Assembly (NCBI GenBank): GCA_963556255.1
Contig: OY744604.1
Coordinates: forward strand, 23,913,376-23,977,375
Direction of reading: 5' to 3'
From: Allolobophora icterica
Lineage: Eukaryota > Annelida > Clitellata > Crassiclitellata > Lumbricidae
Length of the DNA: 64,000 nt
The notes under the pieces are model-generated. The model was not told the DNA's origin, did not search any database, and was given only the letters and a program-made list of their open reading frames with translations. Positions 10,991 through 23,444 of this stretch are shown here, in pieces. Every line of letters starts with the position of its first letter. Positions within the stretch are counted from its first letter, which is position 1. The position numbers and the translations under genes were made by a program.

Positions 10991-11014
10991 CTATAGCAAA
11001 TGTCTAGATACATA

Positions 11015-11186
11015 CATAGTACATACATACATACATACATACGTACATACATACATACATACATACATACATACATACATACATACATACATACATACAT
11101 ACATACATACATACATACATACATACATACGTACATACATACATACATACATACATACATACATACATACATACATACATACATAC

Positions 11187-11217
<31 letters not shown>

Positions 11218-11254
11218 CATACATACATACATACATACATACATACATACATAC
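11015..11254. repeat. (CATA)n microsatellite
   Basis: About 240 bases of CATA with a few interruptions. The repeat is followed by ATTATTCATCACCTGCGTCA, as is the array at 43213-43332, so both arrays belong to the ancestral duplicated block. Confidence 0.97.
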
Positions 11255-12204
11255 ATTATTCATCACCTGCGTCACCGTCGTCTTCGTCAATGTCATTTTC
11301 CCGATCATTACAAGTACATTTTATACAAATTTGCTAACCTTTCGTAACCACGGCAAGCAACAGAAAACTCGCAAAAGATGCGAATTGATGACGAGGCATT
11401 CTACTTCTAATCTTACAGCTCGCACAGCCAAGCAACGTCTGTCTTCTCTCAGGTAATATGGCAACGCTACCTCAGCTTGATACTGAAATAGAAGCGTGTA
11501 CTTGCGTCAGATTCAGAAATTCCGGAAACACCTGCTGATATTTTTACCGTTCCATCAATTAGACGCGAATCTCAACGTGGAGGAAATTTGTTTTGAAAAA
11601 ATTCGAGTTAAAACAAAAAATTTCTGAGACTGCTGCACCTGCAAATATCGAAGATAGGTTCACCGATTGATGGTTTTCGATATTTAACAAATGCTTTAGG
11701 ACGCAATATGCAATTCATGCATTCAATTATATGATGTATAATCTCTGACTCATAGTATAATGTTGATTTGGTGCAAAGAAATGAATAAATTTTGTCCCAA
11801 ATGACACAGTGCTGATATTCATTGGACACACCGATAACGTACTTTGAGCATATCCGTGCAAGGGAAGCAGAAACATGTTGGCACACCCAGCGGCATTAGA
11901 TGAAATTCATATGGGTGTTTTATGGTTATCATGAGGGAATGTGCAAATAGGTAGTGGTAGTGTATTGGTATGCAAATACATGGGTTCTACGTGGTCGTGC
12001 TAGTAGGGAGAGTCCACTTGGCATTGACAGAGATGCTGGCAAGAAGAGTCCACGTGGCATTTGCATTGCATTTACAGAGATGCTCTTTTCAGTTAAACTT
12101 GTGTAACAGAGGGCATCGCATACACCAGCAATATCAGGGCAGGATTGTATTATAGAAGCCAGTTACTGCTTCATGTGATCATTCTGTCCCTTCATGCAAT
12201 GGCT

Positions 12205-12440
12205 TTAACTGAAGGCGCTATATAAACATTTGACATTCTAGTTGTATTAAGTGTTACACACCCTTTATCATTTCTTCATTAATTTGGGAATTGTAATGAT
12301 ACAGGTTAGCAATTGGTAAGAGCTATCGCCTTGCAACACTACGCGTTATAAGGCGAATACTGGTTCGAGCCTTCCATGTGTTGGTTACAGTGTATGGACT
12401 TTGAACAATGCTTGGCTATCAGATTAATGAGTGCGTAATA
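12205..12440 (+). mobile_element. LINE tail and tRNA-derived SINE
   Basis: A tail with GCGCTATATAAA (12215-12226) is followed by a SINE. The SINE has an A-box-like TTAGCAATTGGTAAGAGC at 12306 and a B box GGTTCGAGCCT at 12362-12372. The paired block carries the same SINE near 44385-44520. Confidence 0.6.
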
Positions 12441-12700
12441 TTACTACTACTGCTGCTAATTATTACTAATACTACCACCCACCACCCCTGCTTCTACTAC
12501 TACTACTACTACTAGTTGTACAACCACCACCACCACTACTACTACAACATCCACCATAACTACAACTACTACAATAAAAAGGACAACGACCACTACTACT
12601 ACTACTACTACTGGTCATTACATTGTGGCGCTTAATGAATGCGTAATATTACTACTACTGCTGCTAACTATTACTACTACTACCACCCACCACTCTGCTT

Positions 12701-12776
<76 letters not shown>

Positions 12777-13510
12777 CACCACCACAACCACCACAACCAC
12801 CCCTACTACTACTACTACCTCCACCACAACTTTGGCTACTACAATAAAAACTACAACAAAAACAACTAGTACAACTACTGCTAACTATTACTTCTACTAC
12901 TACCACCCACCACCCTGCTTCTACTACTACTATTACAACAACAACAGCAACAACTACTACTACTACTACAACTACTACCACCACCACTACTACTACAACT
13001 ACTACTATAAAACTACAACAAAACAACAACAACAACTACTACTACTAACACATCTAATGGTCATTAGCTTGTGGCGCTTAATGAATGCGTAATAATACTA
13101 CTACTTCTGCTAACTATTATTACTGCTGCTACCACCCACCACCCTGCTGCTGCTACTACTACTACTACTACAACCGCTACTACTACTACTGCTACTACTG
13201 TTACTACTATTACTTCCACCACCACCGGAACTACAACTACTACTATTAAAACTACAACAAATACAACAACTACTACAACTGCCAACACTACTAATGGTCA
13301 TTAGATTGTGGCGCTTAATGGATGCGTAATATTACTATTACTACTGTCAACTATTTCTACTACTACTACCACCGACCAGCCTGCTGCTGCTACTACTACA
13401 ACCACTACTACTACTTCTTCTGCCACTACCATCACTACCACTACCACAGCTGCAGCTACTATTACAAAAACAACACAAACAACAACTACTACTACAAAAA
13501 TACATTTAAA
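12437..13510. repeat. (ACT)n arrays in a higher-order tandem repeat
   Basis: Long ACT/TAC runs are embedded in larger units that each begin with GGCGCTTAATGAATGCGTAA or a close variant (near 12421, 12626, 13072 and 13309) and contain CCACCCACCAC. Unit length varies from about 200 to 450 bases. Poly-Thr, poly-Tyr and poly-Val frames across it are repeat artefacts. Confidence 0.9.
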
Positions 13511-14164
13511 TAATAACAAAAATAAAATTAAAATAATAATGATAATAATATTTGTACTTTAGTGTTCAGATTTAAACGTCGGTTTGTTTTAAAGAATTTG
13601 ATATCAGAGCTTGGGTTTAGTTGTTGTTGTCGTTGAAACTGGTTTAATGGCAATGGTTGAACTCTAAATGCATGCATAAAGTTTGACAATGGATTAAGTT
13701 AGATAATTTTCGGCTTCTACGGAGGGTAAAAGACAGCAACAAATAAAACTCTCTTTTTTCAAACAGTGAGATTGACACAATTGCTTCACAAATGAAGTGA
13801 CATCGAAGATTCGAACAGTAAGAACTGCGAATTGCTTAAATGATTGATTACTTAATGGAATGCTCTTTGTTTGTATAAGAATCAGGTAGAACTTTTATTA
13901 TGTATTTCTCTGCATGGGTCTGTAAACATAATGGCTGAAAAGTGAAGGAATGCAGAGCAAAAGCTTCATTATAACTCTCTTTCGGAACCTCTCCATAGTG
14001 TGTTATCTGTACAGTTTTCTAAGTGTAGGCCTATAATAGTCATTGTCAGAGGCTCAACGTTGGTCTATAAAATGGAGTAGGCCTACCACGTTGTACAGCA
14101 TAATACACTAATATTTTAGTTGGTTCCTTAAACTGCTACTAATACCATTTATAGGCCCTACTTA

Positions 14165-14750
14165 TTATGTGTTGTCTGTTTACCTACCTCCCTACCGGGC
14201 CTACCTGCATACACAAAGGCAGACAGAAGCGGCAATGCTTGGAGAAGCACAATTGGAAATAGCTCCAGCAGGTGGAATAGTGAAGGACATTCTTTATTCG
14301 AGGTAGGAAAAGTGGATGATACGGTATATCCGTAGTTCAAAAAGCTGGGTGTATGATTACCCCTCGTACCCCCCACAATAACCACTAGGGTCATAGTTAT
14401 CAGCATGCGCCTATGTTGGCTATGTGTTTTTTAGGATGTCTCTTGGCATAGTCATTCTGTTTTATTTTTAATTTCTCTCCCCCCCAAGTTGTTAGCTTCA
14501 TAGAAATAAAGTTCTACAAAAAGTTCATTAAAATCGGATAATATTAGGGATGGCCCTCGAGCTGTAATTTTTTTTAAATTAATAATACTTCGTGCAATGA
14601 GAAACGATGTAATGCTACATAATAATTAATCATCACTTGTAGTACTAATCAATTTGCATTTTTTATCTAACAGAATATCTACTTTCTACCTGTATATTTA
14701 GGTTAAAATTTATAACTAATGTCCAGAAACTAACTCTCATTCTTTTCGCT
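14165..14750. other. No gene recognised
   Basis: The stretch lies between block X1 and a transposase remnant. It is AT-rich with no supported frame, RNA or terminal repeats. Confidence 0.4.
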
Positions 14751-14849
14751 CAGCCCTGTCATTGACGATTGCGCACCCGTTGATGATGCGCAAGGCCTCC
14801 TGGAATGCTTTCTCTTCACCCCTTTCAGGTGGTCCAATCCTAGGAAAGT

Positions 14850-16700
14850 ATGAGGAAGGCCAAGCATGGAAAACAGGCGTCTTGTGTTAATCGTGCAAAA
14901 ACTGCTCCAAGGCCCTGATGCTCTTTTGGTTGCTTTGGTGGATGATCCGGGGCTGGGTCTTCCAAGGTGGCTTACATCAGTCTCTTCATCTCCACAGACA
15001 CTCTGGAATCAACAAGAGCCAGTCCGACCAGCTCCTGAGAAAGGTACTATAGATGAAGTCCAAGTATTCTACTTGTTGTGGAGGAAATCTCTTCATCTGG
15101 GTATTTTAGGAGTTCAGTCATGAGTCGGTAGGTCTTCAACTCCGATTCAAGCAGTAACCCAAGGCTTTGGGCGGATGATAAGTTCAAAAGTTGCCAGATC
15201 ACGCCTCTCTTATCTGAACCAGTCATCTGGAACAGTACTGGTAATGAAAAAGCCAGATCTTGATTGCATAATATAATAATATTATAAAACTGACCATCCA
15301 TCGTGCACGATGCATAGAACCTGAAAACGAACACCTCGTGCAGGAATTCCAGAAATTCATGATAGTCAAGTTTACTTGAGCAAAGTAACGAATATCATCT
15401 CCGGCTGATGCGACAATTGCTTCTACTGAACTGTCTGTTGAAGCTGGTTGAAAATTCAGGCGAATGATAGTCTTCCGGTGTCCTTAAATCGTTTATAGAG
15501 AAGAACTTCAGGGCCAGTAGATAATTATATCAACCAGTGTGATTCTCCTTACAGATTTTATTTTAGTTATAGTTACTGTTATAGTTGATGGTTTTTTATT
15601 TTAGTTATAGTTACAGTAATAGTTAGTATTATTTTTTAGTTATAGTTATAGTTATAGTTACTGGACTTTTATTTTAGTTAATTTTAGTTAGTACATAATT
15701 ACAAGTGACCCAATGGTACTCCTCCTGGTCCATATATGGGGTCATCGATTAATTATGTCAGCAAATTTCAAGCAGTTTTTGATCTCCTCCCCTTGTCATC
15801 AACTGTCAAACATTCAAGGACCCCCTAACAAAATTATGTCAAAGAAAATTACCCCACTCTCAGAATATTTCTATGACTCTAACATGCAAAAAACTGATAT
15901 TGCCAAAAAACAAAAGTTGTTATTCAGATTTTAATTTGATACTTAATGGCTACAGTAGGCCTACTGTCTGTCACAGATATTTAATGGATTTTTCCCATTA
16001 AAAAATACAATCTCGTTTTCTTTTAAATGTGTATTCAATTTGATTTTTATTATGAACATTTCTAATTTGAACATGATAACTTTTTTTTATAATATTCCTT
16101 TTAACATAGAAAATTAAAATTAAAACAAGTTTCTCACTCTAAAATTAACAATCGAAAGAAAAAATGATCTTTCCATCAAAACGAAAGTCGAAATATTTGA
16201 TTTTCGAAAAGAAACCAGAATTTTCGGAAGGAGAATATGCAGCACATTTTCTCATTTTATCTCGGAACAATAAACAGGATAGTTTAAAACGAATAAAATA
16301 TCGCGTTTGATTAAATTCGTTATGTTTATCGATATTGCACTTTTTTATTTCATAGACGAAAATAGCGATGAATTTTCGTTAGTGTTATTTTCGTTATAGT
16401 TATAGTTATAGTTAATGATATTTTTTAGTTATAGTTATAGTTATCGTTAACACAAAATCATTTTTGGTTCGTTAACGAACATTTTCGTTATCGTTAACGT
16501 TAACGAGAATCACACTGATATCAACCATTTGTCGCTTCGAACCACTTGCTCTGCTACATGACGGCAACATTCCAAGAAGAGCATAATTCTTCCAAGCCTC
16601 TGCTCTGTTATCGTGCAAACACCAGAATGACGTCCAGTAAGCTTAATTTGCGGCTGTAGAGTCTAAGCACAATGCCGCAACACGATTAATAATGTCCAGT
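14850..16700 (-). pseudogene. Decayed hAT-like transposase, interrupted by a MITE
   Basis: Minus-strand frames show the order HRARWM, then a segment with Tyr-Leu-Ser-Gln-Glu-Leu and DSRVSVEMK, then DHPPK. These match, at the same relative places, HRTRWM, YLSETL, DPDISVAVK and EHPPK of the transposase at 41400-42899. Several stops and frame changes break it. Codons upstream of the RW motif lie beyond the hAT MITE at 15535-16517, which split the gene. It is a second, older copy of the same transposase family. Confidence 0.65.
15535..16517. mobile_element. Non-autonomous hAT element with TTATAG arrays
   Basis: Perfect termini CAGTGTGATTCTC and its complement are flanked by the 8-bp target duplication ATATCAAC (15527-15534 and 16518-16525). 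Both subterminal regions carry repeated TAGTTA/TATAGT units and GTTAACG motifs. The interior is AT-rich and non-coding. A related fragment lies at 45855-46020. Confidence 0.88.
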
Positions 16701-16724
16701 CCTTTATCTATCCTAGTTTTCAAA

Positions 16725-17802
16725 GCTTGCCAAAACATATTTCCCTTCATGATCAATTTGCATTTAAACCTACTGGTTCTACCACTGCAGCAATAACCTC
16801 TATCATACATCATGCAACAGACCTTCTCAAAAATAATAAATATGTTATCATGATCTCAATGGATTTTTCTAAAGCTTTTGATTCTGTCAGTCACTCTGCC
16901 ATTGCACACTTACTAGCTTCACTTTCCCTTCCAGACAATATATATAACTGGTTAATTAACTATCTCCAAGACAGGAACCAATATACCATTTTTAATGGAA
17001 CCAAATCCATCATCATCTCAATTAATGCCAGTGTTGTACAGGGATCAGTTTTCGGCCCCACTGGATTTATTGTCTGTATCTCTGATCTCCATCCTATTCA
17101 CCATCAAAATCGTCTATCCAAATATGCTGATGATACATACTTATTAATTGGATCCAATTCATTAAATACAGCCAATGATGAAATCCAACATATTTACAAT
17201 TGGTCTGAAACAAAGAACCTGAAAATCAATCCTGATAAAACTCGGGAAATGGCTATCATCAAACGCAACCAACCCTCACTTTCTGACAACCCTTCAATCA
17301 CAGGAGTTAAACGGTCAACATCAATCAAGATTCTCGGAGTCACCATCGGAGAAAAATTAACAGTCACTGAGCACATCAATCAACTGATAAAAAGTGGAAC
17401 CTCCTCCTTTTTTGCACTAAGAACTATCAAAAATCATGGAGCATCTCAAGACTCACTACATCTCATCACCAATGCAACAATCGTATCTAGAACCTTATAT
17501 GCTTCTCCAGCCTGGTGGGGCCTTATAAGTGGCAAGGATAAATTGCGCCTTGAACAATTCCTGAACAAACTCAAACGATTTGGATATGTTCAAACTATCT
17601 CTCCCTCCATAGCTGAGCTTGTGCTCAAAGCCGAAATGGCCTTATTTAAAGCAGCTTTACTCAATGAAAATCACTCAATTAGATGTTTATTCCCAACCAA
17701 CCATATTACTCCTTACTCCCTAAGAAATCGTCCTCACAATTTTAATCTACCAGATAAAGACTCTCGAAACTTCATATCTAGAATGTTATTTTCTAACTCT
17801 TC
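16725..17802 (+). pseudogene. 5'-truncated CR1-like LINE reverse transcriptase
   Basis: One frame of about 360 codons covers the reverse-transcriptase core: MDFSKAFDSVSH, VVQGSVFGPTGF (motif B region), KYADDTYLL (catalytic YADD) and LKINPDKTREM. It is followed by the thumb region and a C-terminal PYSLRNRPHNF. The N-terminal half, including the endonuclease, is missing. The 3' end is interrupted at about 17803 by an RTE retrotransposon in opposite orientation, whose tail supplies the last few codons and the stop. Sequence just after the RTE (about 21090) may be the rest of its 3' end. Confidence 0.85.
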
Positions 17803-20800
17803 ACCTTGTCACCTTGTGCTGTCGATTCGTTGAATCCTAGCGACTGTCATGGTCAACCTTCTCCATGTGCTCCGATTTCTCGTGGCCTCTCTCAGCTCCG
17901 AGATGTTCATCTTCATTGCCTCTTGTATCTCCTCCATCCATCTCCTCCTTGGTCGTCCTCTCCTCCTCTTGCCCTCCCCACACGCCAACATCATCTCCTT
18001 TTCCAGCCCATCTGCACGCATCACGTGTCCAAAGTATGACATCTTCTGCCTGGACGCTCTCTGCCCCAACGTCAAACTCCCTCTCCAGTGTCCTATTTCT
18101 TCCAGGATATCCTCGTTAGTTCTCTTCTCAGTCCAAGAAACCCTCAACATTTTCCTCCAGATCCACATTTCACATGCCTCAATTTTCTTCTCCAATGCCT
18201 TGGTTTTTGTCCATGTTTCGCATCCGTAAAGCACCACTGGTAAGATCATTGCTTTGACAATTCTTGTCTTCGTTCCCAAACTCATTGATTTGTCCTTCCA
18301 TATTTTTTCTAGTCCCTGCATTGCCGTCTTCCCCAGTGTAATTCTCCGTCGTATTTCTCGTTCTTATCCACCTTCACTCTCCACCATGGCCCCCAAGAAA
18401 CAGAAGCTTGATACCACCTCCATCTCCTCCCCATCTACTTCAAAATACCTCCACTTCTCAGTGGTCATTATCTTCGTCTTTTTTATATTGAAGTACATTC
18501 CTGCTTTCTCGCTTGCACATTTTAGCCTTCTGATGTTATCCTTCAGTTTCTCTTGTGTTTCCGCCAGCAGTGTTGTGTCGTCCGCATACCTTAAGTTGTT
18601 CACGATCCTTCCCGCTATCCTCACACCCTCCGCCTCATCATCAAAACCTGCCTCCCTCATTATCCTTTCTGCATATAGAATGAATAGGTACGGTGATAGT
18701 ATACATCCATGTCTGACCCCTTTCTTTATTCGAAAACTTGCCGTGTCGCCATGTTCTGTCCTGACCACCGCCACCTGATTGCCATACAGGTTCTTGAGGA
18801 GAGTTATCAGATGCATGGGTATGCCCATTTCACTCACGGTTTTCCACAGCAGAGCATGATCAACGCAGTCGAATGCCTTGCTGTAATCAATAAAACAAAG
18901 ATGTACCTCTTGTCCATATTCCCTCTGCCTTTCCATTATCCATCTTAGGTTTGCAATATGGCCTCTTGTGCCTCTCCCTTTTCTAAATCCTGCTTGATTT
19001 GCCGGCAGCTCTCTCTCTCTCTATCGTGTCTTCCATCCTTTTGTGGATTATCTTTAGGAGTATCTTGCTCGTATGAGATATCAGGGCAATGGTTCTGTAG
19101 TTCTCGCATTCCTTAGCATCTCCTTTTTTAAAGATGGGTATAAAGATCGATGTTTGCCAGTCCTTCGGCCACTCTTCAGTCTCCCAAATCAGATTACACA
19201 GAATTGTTATCTCTCTTATCACTCCATCTCCAGCTGCTTTGATCAGCTCAATAGGGATTTCGTCTGCTCCTGGGGTCTTGTTATCTCTGATTTGTGTAAT
19301 TGCCCATTCCACCTCTGCCTCCATGATCTTTGGTTCCTTGGCGTAGTCAGTTGTGTTCCCTTCTTCGTTTTCCGACACTTTGTCATCGATCTTGTATAGA
19401 TTTTCCGTATATTCTCTCCATCTGTTCTTTGCTTCCTCTTTATCGCATATTATTCCGCCATTCCCGTTTCTTAATGAACTATTCCTTGGTGTAAACTTGC
19501 CAGTAATTTTCCTCATTTCCGCGAACATTTCTCTAGTTCTTCCCTTTTTTCCCTCTTCTTCCATTTCTTTGCATCTATCGTTCAAGTATCTTTCCTTATC
19601 CTTCCTTGCCTGCTTCTGAAATCTTCCGTTCAGCACCTTGACTGAGTCTTTGTTTCCTGCTGTTCTCGCACTTCTCCTTTCCTCTGCTATCTTGATTGCA
19701 TCCGTCGATAACCACGGTGATATCTTTTTCTTTTGTCTCTTTGGTATGTGGATGTTCGCTTCCTCCTGTACCACCTTCTTCATTCCTTCCCACATATCAT
19801 CAGCGTTGGTCGCTTCAACCAGAATCAGTGCCTCAAATCGGTTCTTTATCTCGTCTCTGTACTCTGGGATGATCCCTTTGCACTCGTATCTAGTCAAGCG
19901 TTCTCCCGTTTTGAGTCTCTTGAGTTTCAACTTGAGAGTAGCCACCAGCAGCTCATGATCCGATCCACAATCCGCTCCCGGTCTCGTTTGTACGTCCCTC
20001 ACCATACTCTTCCATCTCTGTTTTACCATCACATAGTCTATTTGGTTTTTGTGTTTCCCATCCGGCGAAGTCCAGGTGTATAATCTTCTCTTTGTCTTCT
20101 CGAAGCATGTGTTCATGATCCTCAGTTCATTTGTCTCACAAAAGTCGATGAGCCTTTCTCCTGCGTCGTTCCGTTTTCCCAGCCCATGTCTTCCAATCGC
20201 TGACTCAATCTTGTCCGATCTCCCTACCTTTGCATTGAAGTCCCCCATGATCACCAGATTGTCGCCTTTTGGGACTCCATCTATCTTCCTCTGTAACTCA
20301 TTGTAGAAACTTTCTCGATCTTTCTCATCCGCCGTTGAAGTAGGTGCATACACCTGTATGGCAGTGGTGTTAATCACTTTTCCCTTGAACCTTACGCTCA
20401 TGATTCTATCATTAACCGTGTCGTAGCCCAGTATTGCGGCTGCACTCCTCTTGTCGCAGACCATTGCCACACCGTTCCTTCTGCTCTCGCTTGGACCTGA
20501 CATCATCACTCTGTACTCCCCAGAATTAAAGTGTCCCTGTCCCTGCCATCGAGTCTCGCTTAGGCCCAGCACCGCCAGCCCCAAACGCTTCATCTCTTGC
20601 TTTATCACTTCCAGCTTCCCTATCTGCATGCTCCGAACATTCCATGTCCCCAGTCTCAGCTGGGTTTTACAGCTCAGGTTGAACTGGTGTTCCTCGACTG
20701 AATCAGTTACTGCACTTCCTTGCGGATTTAATGCCGTTACTTCATAATGCCGTCTCTTCGCCAGATCATCCTTCAGCTCTTTCCCAGTAGCTCTTGAATC

Positions 20801-21090
20801 CCTCTCTGGCCTGGGTGTCTCGCCATCAGTGATTATCGTTTTTCCATGAATTGTGTCTTCCATAACAGTTTTCTTGGCAGATTTACAGAGGTGGTTTGCC
20901 ATTGCCTTCCTCTGGTTTTGCCTGCCGTGCCCGTTCGTTCGCCTCCCCTTGGGGAGGGTACTAACGGTTCGCACCACATGAAGGTGGGCACGGAGGTCTT
21001 TGGTTGGTCAACCCAGGCCGGGCCCGCGCCTCCGTCCTGGAACGTCGGTCAGGTCACCTTCCTGTTTTACCCCCTGCGAGGTGATTGACC
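17803..21090 (-). mobile_element. RTE-clade non-LTR retrotransposon, copy 1
   Basis: The element is on the minus strand, inserted into a CR1-like LINE. It ends (low coordinate) with a tandem CAAGGTGA tail, shared with copy 2 at 38583. Protein order is endonuclease then reverse transcriptase, then a C-terminal block with YGCETWT and GRPRRRWM that resembles BovB/RTE proteins. The 5' end near 21090 is not sharply defined. It is broken by frameshifts and stops. Confidence 0.85.
17809..20977 (-). pseudogene. RTE endonuclease-reverse transcriptase gene, copy 1 (frameshifted)
   Basis: The first frame (20977-18983, 664 codons) holds an apurinic-type endonuclease: TWNVRSM near residue 107, SETRW near 138, GDFNAKVG near 242 and SDHELL near 338. 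The reverse-transcriptase entry (NYRTIALISHTSKILLKII) comes before the frame is lost at a CT/GA dinucleotide run (19008-19022). The second frame (18936-18364) holds FIDYSKAFDCVDH, GVRHGCILSPYLF and the catalytic YADDTTLLAE. A TAA stop near 18370 and restart (18321-17809) give the C-terminal YGCETWT block. RTE enzymes nick target DNA and prime reverse transcription there. This copy should be inactive. Confidence 0.9.
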
Positions 21091-21820
21091 AGCCTTTACT
21101 AAGCTATTATTAACAATTAACAATTTTAATTCACTTCCTTGTACACCTACAGCGTTATGTCTGTTGTTTCATTAAACGAATATAAACATAAACACACATA
21201 ATGTCCAAATAAAGTTAGAGCTAATTGGGGAGGGTTCTTGAAAAATCAAGATTCTACTACCTCCAACCAATCCTACCTGGTACCTCTGTCCCTGTTCCCG
21301 TCACTGCACTATCCCCTCTCCAGCCGACAGCCTAATACGTATAGCATTTATTGTTAGGGATGTTATTTACCTTTTATCTGTGTTTACTAGATGTCTGTAC
21401 AGTGTACACGGTGATGAAGGATCCCACCCAATCAATTCCTTGGAAACTGAGCATAGTCGAGGTCATAAGGTCGATATAGAAAAACATGTACATTTACACT
21501 TACACAGGGTGTCGTGAACATTGTACACACGTACCTAAATGAATTGATGTTGGTGTTTGTTAAAGGGAACCGATGTTTATTGTTTTTAAAACAAAGAAGG
21601 TGTAAAAAATATAACATAGTTTGTTGAGGACGCGAAAAGACCTGAATGTTTACACCAAGCGGAAAATGTTCAAAATCAGAATCAAATTAATAGACATATC
21701 ATAAAGTCATCAGAAATTTAGAATGTTGCATGCATGGGAAATGATTTTTGTTCACAGTTGTGGTACATTGGCTGAAACATCGGACAGAGTGGATATTAAT
21801 AATATGAGAAGGAACTGGAT
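21090..21820. other. No gene recognised; possible LINE 3' remainder
   Basis: The first 100-200 bases may continue the CR1-like LINE interrupted at 17803. The rest shows no supported frame. Confidence 0.3.
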
Positions 21821-22165
21821 TTAAATATATGTATGTATGTTTGCATGTATCAATGTAGGTATGTGTTTATGTATGTATGTATGTATGTATGTATGTATGT
21901 ATGTATGTATGTATGTATGTATGTATGTATGTATGTATGCATGTATGTATGTATGTATGTATGTATGTATGTATGTATGTATGTATGTATGTATGTATGT
22001 ATGTATGTATGCATGTATGTTTGTATGTAGTAAGCATGAATGTATGTTTACATGTATGTATTAATGTACATCTGCATGCGTGTATGCCTGTATGGTACTG
22101 TTTCTGTATGTATTTATGTATTGGTGTCTATTCTTGCGTGCATATATATCTACTTACCTGTATGT
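21820..22165. repeat. (TATG)n microsatellite
   Basis: A nearly pure TATG array to about 22030 is followed by a degenerate TGTATG stretch. It is the complement of the CATA arrays elsewhere. MYVC-repeat frames are artefacts. Confidence 0.95.
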
Positions 22166-22299
22166 AAAACATTTATACAACGATGCAACGCCATCTGAGA
22201 GTCTCCGATGAAAACCTCCATACAAAATTTCAGCAACTTATAGCACACGTGAAGCTTACGAAACCCGAATGATTAGCGCCTCATCCACAGTCCCTCTTT

Positions 22300-22480
22300 A
22301 TGTTCATTGTTCAATCAGCATAAATTCATCGGCCATCTTGTCTCAGCACGGCCATCTTGTATTGCCACGTGACCCACGTCACTCTATATAAGACTTTAAG
22401 ATGTCGGCGAACCAATCGCTGTTAAATTCGGCGTGAAATCTTCATTGCGTGAATGATGGACTGAGGATTGAGGAATACAA
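22300..22480 (+). promoter_or_regulatory. Promoter-like block of unknown owner
   Basis: CCACGTGACCCACGTCAC is followed by CTATATAAG (about 22385), two GGCCATCTTGT motifs upstream and an ACCAATCG element downstream. The cluster looks like a polymerase II promoter or an LTR. No open frame starts nearby, and the owner could be a decayed mobile element. Confidence 0.3.
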
Positions 22481-22643
22481 TCCGGTCATTGAAAGAACTA
22501 TTCTCACATGTCATGCGTATAAATAAAGGACTAAGCACGAGTTCTTTCATACATGTATAATTGTATATACATGTATATATTATTGTATTCTATACATAAA
22601 TATATAAAAACATAATTTTCAGTCGATGATCTAGAATGGCGAA

Positions 22644-22704
22644 GAGGGAGGGTGGAATGTATATACATATACAGTGTATATGTATATACATTCCACCCTC
22701 CCTC
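22644..22704. repeat. Perfect 61-bp palindrome
   Basis: Two exact 30-base arms are separated by one G. The left arm begins GAGGGAGGGTGGAATG and the right arm is its exact complement. It lies in an insertion absent from the paired block near 46590. Confidence 0.95.
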
Positions 22705-23444
22705 TTATACACACCCATAAACATATTATGTGCGTGAATACATTATATAAAACCATATGTATTGCCGCAATATGTATACATGTAGTGATTATCGGTGTAA
22801 TTGCAGGGCCTCATCTTAATGTGAATCTGCAAAGTCACCGACGAATGGATGAACAGACTTTTTCAAAATCCTACATATTTGCGCAAGAGTGGATTCTGAA
22901 TAGTTTATGTCGCATTGTCATTTGTTTGTTTAGGTGTGTATGTATATATGTACATATCAATGTATGTATATACGTTTGCATGCATCTTTGTACGCATGTG
23001 TTTGGGTATGTATGTATGTATCTTTGTATATAGGCCTATATATGCGTGTATGTCTATTTATATATGCATCTACAGTATGTATGAATATTTGCACTGTAAG
23101 TATTATCCGATTATTTGTCAGTAGGTAAGTTAGTAAGTCTGTCAGTCAATCAGTGGAGGTCGGTTGATCTGTCGATCAGTTTGCGTCTCTCTGTTTGTCT
23201 GTCCTTCTGTCATTGTCAGAACGCGACATTCATCCATATAAAATTATGATTAATTATCTGTGTCTGAGATTTCGTTACTGTCTGTCCGCCCACACTACGC
23301 ATGACGCTTTCACGAACGAAGAAAGAACGAACGAGTGAATGATTCGATCTATCAACTCGTAATCGTAATCGTAATCTTCAAACTTCTAAAGCGCCACTCT
23401 AAGGCCAAGCGCAGGACACCAGCCTATTCACGAGCGCTACGTCA

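Larger units (their letters stand above)
11255..14165 (+). repeat. Segmental duplication, block X1 (pairs with 43333-45800)
   Basis: This block aligns with 43333-45800 in the same order: CATA array, a segment with GTCACCGTCGTCTT, a tRNA-derived SINE, ACT-repeat arrays, and a tail with CCTACCTCCCTACC. Divergence is clearly greater than in the A/D pair. The ACT arrays differ in copy number. No host gene is evident inside. Confidence 0.88.

Noticed and set aside
10981..11456. Long frames of repeated Met-Tyr-Val-Cys or Ile-His-Thr-Tyr
   Set aside because: They come from CATA/TATG microsatellites and occur wherever the array does (also 21833, 38212).
12618..13562. Poly-Val, poly-Thr and poly-Tyr frames on both strands
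   Set aside because: They are artefacts of ACT repeats.
14866..15123. Plus-strand frame of 85 codons
   Set aside because: The opposite strand carries the transposase remnant, which explains the open frame.
17806..18778. Plus-strand frames of 77-174 codons across the RTE element
   Set aside because: They are antisense shadows of the reverse transcriptase gene, with no domains; the same holds for plus-strand frames at 19073-20747 and 38588-41048.
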